DNA of 64,000 nt from Brevibacterium aurantiacum (GCF_900169065.1 NZ_FXZB01000002.1:1-64000), one strand, 5' to 3'. Positions 1 to 8,540 are shown, numbered from the stretch's first letter. Numbers and translations are program-made. Notes: generated by a model from the letters alone, not told the origin.

Positions 1-1
1 G

Positions 2-85
2 CATTCAGCCATTGCTTATCGGCCGCCGGTCGAAGTTCATTCTGAATGGATCAACCAGAGTGATACCGAGTCGGTGGCTGCTTAG
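2..85 (+). CDS. C-terminal end of an IS3/IS481-type transposase (gene begins outside the window)
   Basis: The frame starting at base 2 reads HSAIAYRPPVEVHSEW and stops at TAG 83-85. An H-S-A-x-x-Y-R-x-P block near the C-terminus is typical of DDE integrases of the IS3/IS481 type. Only about 27 residues are visible. A second open stretch in the same frame continues to TGA 245-247 and ends in an arginine/glutamate-rich helix (ATG at 143). That may be a separate small protein or more remnant. The family assignment rests on one short block, so it is tentative. Confidence 0.4.
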   Translation, partial: HSAIAYRPPVEVHSEWINQSDTESVAA

Positions 86-322
86 ATAACCAGGAAAATA
101 GCCCTCTATGAAACCCGGGGCTTGACAGACCTGCGCACAGAGATGCCGCCCGAACGCTGGCGGTCGCTGGTCGAAGAGGCGAACCGACGTGAGTTGATTG
201 GCGCCCGCGAGGCCCGACTATTAGACATGGCACAGCGTGCACGATGAGCACACCACCCAGCCGCTCGATGTCACATTGAACTCATCGGCCATGTTCGCCC
301 TGATTCACGCACTCACAGCGCA

Positions 323-382
323 AACGGTTGGTAAGTTCGCCTCGACCGCTTGCAAAATTTCGAGACGAATCTACCAACCGTT
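323..382. repeat. Inverted repeat beyond the 3' end of paaZ
   Basis: AACGGTTGGTA (323-333) and TACCAACCGTT (372-382) are perfect 11-bp arms separated by 38 bases. The repeat lies just past the stop of the leftward paaZ gene. It could be a weak terminator or a protein-binding site. There is no T-run, so I cannot decide. Confidence 0.35.
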
Positions 383-437
383 GGCCTCCGCGCGCGAAAC
401 CGGGCGCCCGCGGCCTCACTGCGGGTGCGTGTCGCTC

Positions 438-2474
438 CTACTCCTTCGCAACCAGGGTGAGCACGTCGTACTTCGCCACGGGTTCGTCGTTCTGATTGAC
501 GACTTCGGCATCCCAGCGGACCTCGCCGTACTCATCGGTCTCACGCGGGGTGATGCGCTTGGCGGTCAGCGTGACCTTGAGCGAATCCCCTGGTGAGACC
601 GGTGTGATGAATGTCAGTCCCTCGAGGCCGTAGTTCGCGAGGACCGGGCCGGGGTCCGGCTGGACGAAGAGACCGGCGGCGAAGGACACGATGAGGTAGC
701 CGTGCGCCACGCGTCCGGGGAAGAACGGGTTCGCGGCCGCAGCCTCCTCGTCGGTGTGGGCGTAGAAGGTGTCACCGGTGAACTCCGCGAAGTGCGAGAT
801 GTCCTCGAGCGTGACGGTCCGGCGCTCGGATTCGAGGGCATCGCCGACGCGCAGATCAGCCAGGGTCTTCGTGAACGGATGCTGCCCGGTGCGGCGCTGC
901 GCTCCGGCGACCCATTCGCCGCCGATCGCGGTGAGCATGTCGGGCGAGGCCTGGATCGCGGTGCGCTGCATGAAGTGCTCGACGCCGCGCAGTCCGCCCA
1001 TCTCCTCGCCGCCGCCGGCGCGTCCGGGGCCGCCGTGGATGAGGTTGGGCAGCGGCGAACCGTGCCCGGTCGACTCTTCGGCATCATCGCGGTCGAGGAC
1101 GAGGATGCGCCCGTGCCAGGGGGCGACCTGGCGAACGAATTCGGTGGCGAACTCGGCATCGTGGGTGACGACCGAGCCGACCAGGGAACCGCGCCCGCGA
1201 GCGGCGAGACGCACAGCCTCGGCGGTGGAGGAATAAGTAATCAGCGAGGTCACCGGACCGAAGGCCTCGACGTCGTGGACGGCATCGACCCAGGGATCGT
1301 CGGCCTGGAGTACGGTGGCTGCGACATAGGCCCCGCCGAGGTTCTGCGCCAGTTCGTCGGAGGCCTCGCGACCGCCGGTGAGGACGTGGGCCCCCGCCGA
1401 GGTGATCTCATCGATGGCATCGAGAACGTCGTTGCGCTGCTTGTCAGACACGACCGGTCCCAGCCGTGTCGACATCTCACGTGGATCGCCGACACCTTGG
1501 GTCTCCAGCTTCGCGAGGAGTGCCTCGGCGACAGCTTCTTTGTGCTGTTCGGGCACGAAGGTGCGGCGGATCGCGGTGCACTTCTGGCCGGCCTTGATGG
1601 TCATCTCGGCGACGACGCCGGAGATGAAGAGGTCGAATTCCTCGGTGCCGGGGGCGGCATCGGGTCCGAGCAGGGAAAAGTTCAGGGAGTCCGCCTCGGC
1701 GAAGAAGCGGGTGCCGCGATCGCGCACGCAGTCCAGGCCGCCGAGATGCTTGGCCGTATTCGCAGAACCGGTGAAGGCGATGGCGTCCTGTTCGGCCAGA
1801 TGGTCGAAGAGCGGAGTGGCGTCCCCGGCGATGAGCTGGATGGCACCATCAGGCAGCAGACCGGACTCGACCATGTCGGCCACGACGGCGCGGGTCAGGT
1901 GGGCAGTGTCGGTGGCGGGTTTGACGATGACGGGGACACCGGCGACGAACATGGGGCCGAACTTCTCGAGCATGCCCCAGACGGGGAAGTTGAAGGCGTT
2001 GATCTGGAGTGCCAGACCCTGCCGGGAGGTGAGGATATGGCGGCCGACGAAGGTGCCGTTCTTCGACAGGCGCTCGATTCCTCCGTCGAGGTGGACCGTG
2101 GAGTTGGGCATCTGCCGACGTGCCACGCCGGAGTAGGTGAAGAGGGTGCCGATGCCGCCTTCGATGTCGACGAATCCGTCACGCTTGGTCGTGCCGGTGG
2201 TGAACGAGATCTCGTGGTAGTCCTTGGCCCGCTCCATGAGGTAGGCGCCGAGCTTCTTCAAGATCACGCCGCGCTGGTGGAAGGTCAGCTTCTGCAGTTC
2301 CGCGACGCCGGTGGTCCGCGCGTACTCGTCGACGGCGGCGAAGTCGATGCCGGACGAGGAGACGTGGTGGGTCAGCTGCCCGTTCGTCGCGTCGTGGACG
2401 GCTCGGGCGTCCTCGGGGCTCCCACTGGGGGTGTGCCAGTCGCCTGCCACATACGAACTGAGAATCTCGGTCAT
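438..2474 (-). CDS. paaZ: PaaZ: bifunctional oxepin-CoA hydrolase / 3-oxo-5,6-dehydrosuberyl-CoA semialdehyde dehydrogenase
   Basis: This enzyme opens the oxepin-CoA ring and oxidises the resulting aldehyde in aerobic phenylacetate degradation. The protein has 678 residues, the usual size. An aldehyde dehydrogenase domain fills about residues 1-520, with the catalytic cysteine in AGQKCTAIRR and the general-base glutamate in FAEADSLN. A C-terminal MaoC hot-dog hydratase domain follows, with TGDTFYAHTDEEAA and GRVAHGYL. I chose ATG at 2474 because an AGGGAG ribosome site lies just upstream; the frame stays open a further 26 codons without a better site. The gene is divergent from a transporter, with a PaaR-like operator between them. 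No other paa gene is in the window. Confidence 0.93.
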   Translation of the reverse strand: MTEILSSYVAGDWHTPSGSPEDARAVHDATNGQLTHHVSSSGIDFAAVDEYARTTGVAELQKLTFHQRGVILKKLGAYLMERAKDYHEISFTTGTTKRDGFVDIEGGIGTLFTYSGVARRQMPNSTVHLDGGIERLSKNGTFVGRHILTSRQGLALQINAFNFPVWGMLEKFGPMFVAGVPVIVKPATDTAHLTRAVVADMVESGLLPDGAIQLIAGDATPLFDHLAEQDAIAFTGSANTAKHLGGLDCVRDRGTRFFAEADSLNFSLLGPDAAPGTEEFDLFISGVVAEMTIKAGQKCTAIRRTFVPEQHKEAVAEALLAKLETQGVGDPREMSTRLGPVVSDKQRNDVLDAIDEITSAGAHVLTGGREASDELAQNLGGAYVAATVLQADDPWVDAVHDVEAFGPVTSLITYSSTAEAVRLAARGRGSLVGSVVTHDAEFATEFVRQVAPWHGRILVLDRDDAEESTGHGSPLPNLIHGGPGRAGGGEEMGGLRGVEHFMQRTAIQASPDMLTAIGGEWVAGAQRRTGQHPFTKTLADLRVGDALESERRTVTLEDISHFAEFTGDTFYAHTDEEAAAANPFFPGRVAHGYLIVSFAAGLFVQPDPGPVLANYGLEGLTFITPVSPGDSLKVTLTAKRITPRETDEYGEVRWDAEVVNQNDEPVAKYDVLTLVAKE

Positions 2475-2553
2475 GTCGTCTCTCCCTGGTCGAACTGTGT
2501 CTCCCGGTGCACGGCGGCCATTATCGGCCCCGCTGCCGCTTCCTGACAGCAAT

Positions 2554-2575
2554 ACTAACCAATCGGTCGGTTATT
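2554..2575. promoter_or_regulatory. PaaR-like (TetR family) operator
   Basis: The 22-bp pseudopalindrome ACTAACC-AATCGGT-CGGTTATT lies between divergent paaZ and the MHS transporter. As I recall it, the Corynebacterium glutamicum PaaR site is ACTNACCG-N2-CG-N2-CGGTNAGT. This site differs from the fixed positions at two bases. Control of both flanking genes by phenylacetyl-CoA is inferred. Confidence 0.65.
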
Positions 2576-2743
2576 GTCATTGCCCGGCCCGGCAGGTGAC
2601 ACCGATCACCATGTGCACTATGCTCGAAGACAATTACTGACCATTCAGTCACCTGCCCGAACGCGCCGGCGATCACTCAGAGTCGAGGACCACCGCGTAC
2701 GCCGCACCGTGTCGCACCACATCACCCCCGGGAGAGATCTCTC

Positions 2744-4096
2744 ATGTCCACAGCTTCGCCCGCAACGGCAGCCCCCGCCTCGATCACCCGCGAGGAACGC
2801 CGGGTCCTGGCCGGAACCCTCGTCGGCACCACCATCGAGTGGTACGACTTCTTCATCTACGCACAGGCCGCCGGCCTCATCCTCTCCGTCCAGTACTTCG
2901 GCCCGCTGGCTTCGGACAACCCGGCCCTCGGACAGATCATGGCCTGGGCCTCGCTGGGAATCTCCTTCCTGTTCAGGCCACTGGGCGCGATCATCGCCGG
3001 CCACCTCGGCGACCGCATCGGACGCAAGAAGATGCTCGTCCTCACGCTCATCCTCATGGGCCTGGCCACCTCACTCATCGGGCTCCTGCCCAACTATGCG
3101 GCCATCGGAATCGGCGCACCCATCCTGCTCACGCTGCTGCGGATCCTGCAGGGCTTCTCCGCCGGCGGCGAATGGGGCGGTGCTGCACTACTCTCCGTCG
3201 AACACGCACCGGTGAACAAACGCGGGCTCTTCGGCGCCTATCCGCAGATCGGCGTGCCCGTGGGCATGATCCTCGCCACCGGCGTGATCTGGATCCTGAC
3301 CACGGTTCTCACCACCGAACAGTTCGCGAGCTTCGGCTGGAGGATCCCGTTCCTGTTCTCCGTCGTCCTCGTCATCGTCGGCTATTACATTCGCCGCCAG
3401 GTCGAAGAAAGCCCGATCTTCGCCGAGCTGGCCGAACGTAAGGCCGAGTCCTCAGCACCGCTGTCGACGCTGTTCAAGAAGAACACGAAGGAAGTCATCC
3501 TCTCCGCTCTCATCTTCATCGGCAACAACGCCGTGGGCTACATGATCATCGCGTTCTTCGCCGCCTATGCCTCGCGGCCCATCGACCAGGGCGGCACCGT
3601 CGGCCTCGACCGGGCACCCGTGCTCCTGGCCACGACCCTGGCGAGCTTCGGCTGGCTGGTCTTCACCATGTGGGGCGGTGCCCTGTCGGACAAGTTGGGT
3701 CGCGTGCGCACCTTCCAGGTCGGCTACATCCTGCTCATCCTGTGGCTGGTCCCGACGTTCCTCATGATCGACATGGCCAATATCTGGATGTACGGCATCG
3801 GCATCTTCGTCCTCACCGTCGGCATGGGCCTGAGCTACGGCCCGATGTCTGCGATGTACGCGGAGATGTTCCCACCCCAGGTCCGTTACTCCGGCGTCTC
3901 GATCGGCTATGCCCTGGGTGCGATCCTCGGTGGTGCCTTCGCGCCGACGATCGCCGAGACCCTGCTGGCTCGGACCGGCTCCTCACTGTCGATCGCGGCC
4001 TACATGATCGTCGTCTGCATCATCTCGCTCATCGCCGTCAGCCTGGTCAAGGAGACCAAGGGCGCGTCCCTGGGCATCGTCAAGCACACAAGCTGA
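2744..4096 (+). CDS. MHS-family (metabolite:H+ symporter) MFS transporter, candidate phenylacetate permease
   Basis: This is a 450-residue polytopic membrane protein. It has the MHS hallmarks: TTIEWYDFFIYAQAAGLI in the first helix, the loop GHLGDRIGRKKMLV after helix 2, and RILQGFSAGGEWGGA in helix 4. About 12 helices are visible. The start at 2744 follows a GGGAGAG ribosome site. The gene diverges from paaZ around a PaaR-like operator, which suggests uptake of phenylacetate or a related aromatic acid. The family is certain from motifs; the substrate is inferred from context only. Shikimate or benzoate would be alternatives. Confidence 0.88.
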   Translation: MSTASPATAAPASITREERRVLAGTLVGTTIEWYDFFIYAQAAGLILSVQYFGPLASDNPALGQIMAWASLGISFLFRPLGAIIAGHLGDRIGRKKMLVLTLILMGLATSLIGLLPNYAAIGIGAPILLTLLRILQGFSAGGEWGGAALLSVEHAPVNKRGLFGAYPQIGVPVGMILATGVIWILTTVLTTEQFASFGWRIPFLFSVVLVIVGYYIRRQVEESPIFAELAERKAESSAPLSTLFKKNTKEVILSALIFIGNNAVGYMIIAFFAAYASRPIDQGGTVGLDRAPVLLATTLASFGWLVFTMWGGALSDKLGRVRTFQVGYILLILWLVPTFLMIDMANIWMYGIGIFVLTVGMGLSYGPMSAMYAEMFPPQVRYSGVSIGYALGAILGGAFAPTIAETLLARTGSSLSIAAYMIVVCIISLIAVSLVKETKGASLGIVKHTS

Positions 4097-4145
4097 ACGC
4101 GCATAGCCCGTAGGGCGGCATGCCCGTAGGGTGGGGGTCGGAACC

Positions 4146-4203
4146 GATCACTTTTGGTGCAGCAGGCCAGTCTGCAGACTGGCTCGTTGCATCAAAAGTG
4201 ATC
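4146..4203. terminator. Nested inverted repeat after the MHS transporter gene
   Basis: The outer arms GATCACTTTTGGTGCA (4146-4161) and TGCATCAAAAGTGATC (4188-4203) pair with one mismatch. They enclose a perfect 18-bp palindrome centred on CTGCAG (4166-4183). The position suits transcription termination after the transporter. The ACTTTTGGTG arm recurs in another hairpin at 38970-39020. Confidence 0.6.
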
Positions 4204-4237
4204 AGCCTGTCCATTCTCACCAACTGAGGAGGCTCCA

Positions 4238-5248
4238 GTGACGCAGTTGTCCTACCCCGATATCGAAGCAGCGGCCGCCCGGATCGCCGGTCGAGTGCGT
4301 CCGGTGACGGTGGCCTCCGCCCAGCCCGGCCAGGCACCCGCTGCGCCGACGCCGACGGCCGCGACGTGGAGTGCCCCGCCAAGCAGCGACCCGGCTGGTT
4401 CGGGAGTCCACTTCGCTCTCGAATTCATGCAGTACACGGGATCGTTCAAGGCCCGCGGAGCGCAGAACTTCATCCAGACCCACTTGGCTGAAGGCACTCT
4501 CCCCGATGCCGGTGTCACGATCGCCTCGGGCGGGAACGCGGGACTGGCCTGCGCGTGGGCAGCTCGCGATGCCGGGGTTCCGGCGACCGTGTTCCTGCCC
4601 GAGAATGCGCCCGCAGTCAAGGTCGAGCGGCTGCGCGGCTATGGCGCCGAAGTGCGTCTGATCGGTTCCGAATTCGCCGAGGCTGCCCTGGCCTGCGAGG
4701 AATTCGTCAAGTCTTCAGGGGCGCTGGCTTCACACGCGTACGACAATCCGCTCATCGCCGCCGGTGCTGGGACGATGATGACCGAGATCCTCTCTCAGAT
4801 CCCTGACCTCGATACGATCGTCGTCTCCGTCGGCGGTGGGGGTCTGTTCGCGGGCGTGGCCACGGCTGCGACGTTCCATGGGGTGCGCACTGTCGCCGTC
4901 GAACCGCGGAACTGTCGGGCGTTCAATGCTGCTTTGGAGGCGGGCGAACCCGTGGACGTGCCGGTCGATTCGGTGGCCGCGGACTCTTTGGGTGCCCGGA
5001 GAGCCACTCCCCTGGCGGTGGCTGCCGCGCAGAGTGACCTGGTCACCTCGGTGCTCGTCGACGATGAGCAGATCGTCAGCGCCCGGCGTCACCTGTGGAG
5101 TGAGCACCGTCTGGCGCTTGAACATGCGGCGGCGACGGCGCTGGCGGGAATCCACGGCTCTGAGGACTCAGGCGTCTACGTGCCGGGACCGGACGAAAAG
5201 GTCTGCGTCGTCCTATGCGGGGCGAACACCAGCCTCGGCGATCTCTGA
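4238..5248 (+). CDS. PLP-dependent serine/threonine dehydratase (fold type II)
   Basis: This 336-residue enzyme of the threonine/serine dehydratase family deaminates hydroxyamino acids to 2-oxo acids. The PLP lysine lies in TGSFKARGAQNF, the substrate loop is SGGNAGLACAWAA, and the phosphate-binding glycine loop is GGGGLFAG. There is no C-terminal ACT domain, so it resembles catabolic, non-allosteric forms. The GTG start at 4238 follows GAGGAGG. It could also be a diaminopropionate or hydroxyaspartate lyase relative. Its link to neighbouring genes is unclear. Confidence 0.85.
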   Translation: MTQLSYPDIEAAAARIAGRVRPVTVASAQPGQAPAAPTPTAATWSAPPSSDPAGSGVHFALEFMQYTGSFKARGAQNFIQTHLAEGTLPDAGVTIASGGNAGLACAWAARDAGVPATVFLPENAPAVKVERLRGYGAEVRLIGSEFAEAALACEEFVKSSGALASHAYDNPLIAAGAGTMMTEILSQIPDLDTIVVSVGGGGLFAGVATAATFHGVRTVAVEPRNCRAFNAALEAGEPVDVPVDSVAADSLGARRATPLAVAAAQSDLVTSVLVDDEQIVSARRHLWSEHRLALEHAAATALAGIHGSEDSGVYVPGPDEKVCVVLCGANTSLGDL

Positions 5249-5266
5249 AGAACGCAGAGTTCGGCG

Positions 5267-5455
5267 CTAGCTGCGCTGCTTGTCCTTCGACCTGAAAGCC
5301 TGTTTGATCAGGGCGAAGATGGCGACCGCGACGACGAGGGCGATGATCGCCTTGACGAGGAACCAGGCGATCGAGAACGCGACGTTGACGACCCACCACG
5401 CGATGATGATGGCGATGATCGCGCCAACGATGCTCCATACGGTACTCATCTTCAT
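5267..5455 (-). CDS. Small membrane protein of unknown function
   Basis: This is a 62-residue protein that is almost entirely hydrophobic, with two likely transmembrane helices (VGAIIAIIIAWWVVNVAF and FLVKAIIALVVAVAIFALI). A short basic tail KQAFRSKDKQRS follows. The start may be at 5455 or at the second Met two codons later. It is convergent with the dehydratase gene. I do not recognise a function; small proteins of this kind are common in actinobacteria. Confidence 0.6.
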   Translation of the reverse strand: MKMSTVWSIVGAIIAIIIAWWVVNVAFSIAWFLVKAIIALVVAVAIFALIKQAFRSKDKQRS

Positions 5456-5525
5456 GCTTCAAGACTATGCCGCGTGGTCTGAGCGCGCAATGACGCGCGT
5501 CACGGCTGCCCCGGAACATGAGCCT

Positions 5526-5830
5526 CTACACAGCCACAGCCCGTTGCCTAATCGCCCGGGCAGACCACCGTTCATCGGCGAAGCCGACTTCGATCGGATG
5601 CTCGAAGGCCGCACTGACCTTGTCAGTCGTGAGGACCTCGGCGATTTCGCCTGACGCGGTGAGGCGACCGTGGGAGATGAGCATCGCGTGCGACGTGGAC
5701 TCCGGGATCTCCTCGAGATGGTGGGTGACCAGGAGCGTCGTCAGCTGCGGTGAGGTCACGGACAGCGAGTCGATGGTCTCAAGCAGCTGCTCGCGGGCGG
5801 CGACATCAAGGCCGGTGGTCGGTTCGTCGA
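5526..5830 (-). pseudogene. C-terminal part of an ABC transporter ATPase split by the integrated element
   Basis: The frame reads DEPTTGLDVAAREQLLET, then TLLVTHHLEEIPES. These are the end of Walker B, the D-loop and the H-loop histidine of an ABC ATPase. Everything upstream (Walker A and the signature motif) is missing here and is found at 36663-37192. Joining the two parts at the shared TCGTCGA restores LLLFDEPTTGLDVAAREQ without a frame change. The intact protein would be a single-domain ATPase of the ModF/YlmA type. The break coincides with the attachment site, so the gene was intact before insertion. Confidence 0.88.
5819..5830. other. attL, left attachment site of the integrated element
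   Basis: TCGGTTCGTCGA here matches TCGGCTCGTCGA at the right end (36658-36669), with TCGTCGA identical. The chromosomal side encodes the Walker B and D-loop region of the interrupted ABC ATPase. The serine integrase gene starts 38 bases inside the junction, the usual arrangement for serine integrases. Confidence 0.8.
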
Positions 5831-5867
5831 TCAAGTTCAAGGGGCAGAGGGAAGGCAGACGCACCTG

Positions 5868-7445
5868 ATGTCCATGAACACCACCACAACGAACACCAAC
5901 ACGACCACGACGAACAGGCTCTTGGAGCTACCGCTGCTCACGCCGGAGTTGCGGGCCGCGGTCGAGCGACTCCGGGAGATGGCCGAGGACGACTGGACCG
6001 CTTCGATCCTGTATGGGCGGGCCTCACAGGACCGGCACAAGCTGATGCGCTCGATCGATGACCAGCTCACTGACATGGTCGGCTGGTGCCTGCCGATCGA
6101 ATGGTACCCGGAGGCGATCGTCCGCGATGCTGACCGGTCGGCCTCGCAGTGGCGCAGGCGCGAACGCGAGGGCTTCGACGAGGCCATGGCCTTGATCGAG
6201 TCCGGCAGGTATGGCGGCTTTGCCTCTTGGGAGCCGTCTCGTGCCGGGCGCGATATGGAGGTTTACGTGCAGCTGCGCAAGGCCTGCCAGCGCGCCGGGG
6301 TCCTCTACCTCACCCACGGCAGGGTGTATGACTTCTCCCGCTCCGATGACACGTTCATGATGGGCTTCGAGTTCCTCCGCGCCGAAGCGGACGCGAACAC
6401 GATGCGCGAGCGGCAGTTGCGCACAGTCAAGCTCAACGCGGACAAGGGCCGCCCCCACGGTCGCCTCCCGTACGGATACCGGCGGGTCTACGACCAGCAC
6501 ACCGGTGTCCTGCTGCGCCAGGAACCCGACCCCCACACCGGGCAGATCGTCCGCGATGCCGCCCGTGATGTGCTGGCTGGTAAGTCCATGTACTCGATAG
6601 CGATGCGGTTGCAGGATGCTGGGGAGCCGACACCGAAGAAGCCGTGGGCCGAGAGTCCCCGCGGCTGGGATACCTACACCGTCCGCCAGGTGCTCCAGAA
6701 CCCCACCATCGCCGGCAAGCGCGTCTACCGCGGTGAGGTCATCGGCCAGGCGCAGTGGGAGGCGTTGATCGAGTGGGAGGACTTCCAGAAGATCCAGCGC
6801 CTGTTCGCCGATCCCGGACGTCTCGTCAAGGGCGGTGGCGGGATGGCCGCGAAGACGCTCATGGTCCACATCGCCCGCTGCCACTACTGCGGCCGCCCTT
6901 TGAAGCGGGCCACGATGCGGAAGAAGGAGAGGACTCCGGCGGTGAAGTACCAGTGCCAGTTCCGGGGGTGCTATAAGACGATGATCTCCCAGCCGGGCCT
7001 GGACGCCTATGTCGAGCAGGTCGTGCTGGAGTGGTTCCAGAACCCGACCAACCTCGCCTGGCTCACCGGCGACGACGACGGCGACTGGCTCAAGGTTGCC
7101 GAGGCTGCCGAGCAGAAGCGGGCGGCGTTGCAGGCCCGCCTGGACGAGGTCATCGCCCAGTACGCGGCCGGGAGTCTGAACCTCGACACGCTCACGAAGC
7201 TGGAAGCCGCGTTGCGGCCCCAGATCGCCGAGGCCGAGCAGGCGCTCATCCCCCCGGTGACCGACGAGCGGGTGCGTGCCCTGGTCACCGCCGAGGATGT
7301 GCCTGCCGCGTGGGCGGGCCTGCCACTGTTGGAGCGGAGGAAGATCATCAAGGCCACGTTCAACGTCCGCATCCAGCAGACTCAGAACCGGGGCCAGAAC
7401 GCCTTCGAGCCCGAGCGGGTACTCATCGAGCCCCGCGCACTCTAA
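5868..7445 (+). CDS. Large serine recombinase (integrase) of the element
   Basis: This 525-residue serine integrase would carry out site-specific insertion and excision between attP and attB. The N-terminus is an unusual Thr/Asn-rich stretch (residues 4-16). The resolvase domain follows, with the nucleophile Ser53 in YGRASQDR and the arginine in EPSRAGRDM. Next come a recombinase domain (GRLPYGYRRVYD) and a zinc ribbon with CHYC and CQFRGC cysteine pairs. A coiled-coil stretch rich in Ala, Glu and Leu is near the C-terminus. The gene lies 38 bases from attL and reads away from it. The ABC gene as target is deduced from the split halves. Confidence 0.93.
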   Translation: MSMNTTTTNTNTTTTNRLLELPLLTPELRAAVERLREMAEDDWTASILYGRASQDRHKLMRSIDDQLTDMVGWCLPIEWYPEAIVRDADRSASQWRRREREGFDEAMALIESGRYGGFASWEPSRAGRDMEVYVQLRKACQRAGVLYLTHGRVYDFSRSDDTFMMGFEFLRAEADANTMRERQLRTVKLNADKGRPHGRLPYGYRRVYDQHTGVLLRQEPDPHTGQIVRDAARDVLAGKSMYSIAMRLQDAGEPTPKKPWAESPRGWDTYTVRQVLQNPTIAGKRVYRGEVIGQAQWEALIEWEDFQKIQRLFADPGRLVKGGGGMAAKTLMVHIARCHYCGRPLKRATMRKKERTPAVKYQCQFRGCYKTMISQPGLDAYVEQVVLEWFQNPTNLAWLTGDDDGDWLKVAEAAEQKRAALQARLDEVIAQYAAGSLNLDTLTKLEAALRPQIAEAEQALIPPVTDERVRALVTAEDVPAAWAGLPLLERRKIIKATFNVRIQQTQNRGQNAFEPERVLIEPRAL

Positions 7446-7489
7446 AGGACGTGGGGCTCGATGCCGAGACGGTCAGGATGCCGGGTGGG

Positions 7490-7690
7490 TCAGGTGGCGT
7501 CGCCGCGGAGTTGGTGGCGGATCAGCTCGGCCTGCTCGGCACTCATGGGCGGGAACCGGGAGGCTGTGGTCTTCGCGGCCTGCCGGATCGTCTCCCGGTC
7601 GGTGTCGGTCAGGGCCTCGTCGTCGATCGCCAGGCGCGGCCTCGTCGTCGTGGTGGGCGTATGGGTCTGGGGTGTCGGGATACTGTTCAT
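7490..7690 (-). CDS. Small hydrophilic protein convergent with the integrase
   Basis: The protein has 66 residues. A Thr/Pro-rich N-terminus is followed by a compact helical segment, DTDRETIRQAAKTTASRF, and an end SAEQAELIRHQLRGDAT. The tail looks like real coding sequence rather than an antisense shadow. I do not recognise the family. Its position beside the integrase would suit a recombination directionality factor or a small regulator, but nothing in the sequence shows this. The ribosome site is weak, so the start is uncertain. Confidence 0.5.
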   Translation of the reverse strand: MNSIPTPQTHTPTTTTRPRLAIDDEALTDTDRETIRQAAKTTASRFPPMSAEQAELIRHQLRGDAT

Positions 7691-7792
7691 ACCCGACAGG
7701 TACGCCCATACACCCGAGGTTCAAAAACAGCAATCACTGCATCTAGCCATCCGCGCAGGAGCGAGCTACTATATGTGGATGGTCAGTGCTGT

Positions 7793-8343
7793 CGTGCCCT
7801 TGGAGGCCCCGAAAACGGGGTCGGGCACGGGGGGTGCCGATTCGGCGCCCCCGGAGCAGTCACCAGCGGAACGTCACGGTGGTGAAAATTGTGCACCACC
7901 GTCAGCCCGCTGTCGTCGTCTCCGGCAGCACGGTTGTGGCAATTTGCCACCACCGTCGACCTGCCCTCGTTCTTGACGGTGGTGCCACGGTGGCACCACG
8001 GTCGGCTCGAGCCCACGGGGGTGAAAATTTTCCACCCCCGTGCCCAAGCCAACGGTCCCGCAAATTTTGCAGGACCGTGCCCGCGCCGGGGGCCGGTGAA
8101 CGGCTCCGGAAATTTTCCGGCCCCGTTGCCCCTGCACGGTTCGCACCTGCGGATGGCATGGTGGTGCCGATTCGGCACCACCATGGCCTGCCCGCGCGAG
8201 GCGTACGGCGCCGCCACAGTGGCGGCACCGTGGGCGTCCCCCTGGCACGGTGGGAGGAAATTTCCTCCCACCGTGCCAGGGGTTTCGCCCTGAGAGGTTG
8301 GCCTGCGTCGTGATCAACGGGTCCGCCCATTTTGCGGACCCGT
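7793..8343. repeat. Array of covarying 27-bp palindromes (hairpin array)
   Basis: Ten palindromic units start at 7876, 7930, 7976, 8015, 8052, 8100, 8158, 8205, 8247 and 8317. Nine are exactly 27 bp and one is 28 bp. All but one begin with ACGG (the unit at 8158 begins with ATGG), and most end in CCGT. Internal stem sequences differ from unit to unit (for example ACGGTGGTG, ACGGTCCTGC, ACGGGGCCGG, ACGGGTCCGC), but each is complementary to its own other arm. Several centres are AAATTT-like. Two degenerate units precede the array (7793-7829 and about 7827-7854). Spacers are 10-42 bp and unrelated. Pairing is conserved while sequence is not, which points to selection on a folded RNA or single strand, or on dyad symmetry. 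No gene is convincing inside. Confidence 0.9.
8239..8282. repeat. Perfect 44-bp palindrome within the hairpin array
   Basis: The half-site from 8239 (CCCCTGGCACGG, then TGGGAGGAAA) is exactly mirrored from 8261 to 8282. The centre is GGAAATTTCC. It is the longest and only perfect member of the array, with no unpaired loop. Confidence 0.9.
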
Positions 8344-8540
8344 TCTCCTCGCCCGGACGTGACCGGGCCGCCCGCACGCTGCTCTCGTTCCGCTCGCCTG
8401 TGGCGGTACGTTGAGTGTTCATAGTCCGAGTCCTCGGTCATGTGGCCCCCGCCCCTGGTCTGGTGGACCGAACGGCGGGTCGGGGTCGAGGCGGTGTGCT
8501 CGCCGCTGCAACGCCGCTCGCAGCTCGTGATCCAGGGCAC

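Noticed and set aside
702..2546. 614-codon rightward frame opposite paaZ
   Set aside because: It is the antisense shadow of a well-conserved gene in high-GC DNA.
7793..8343. CRISPR array
   Set aside because: Repeats are palindromes with different sequences, spacers vary from 10 to 42 bases, and no cas genes are near.
7902..8540. Long leftward reading frame (212 codons) through the palindrome array
   Set aside because: Open frames appear on both strands because the DNA is palindromic and GC-rich. The product is repetitive and Arg/Gly/Pro-rich, with no ribosome site.
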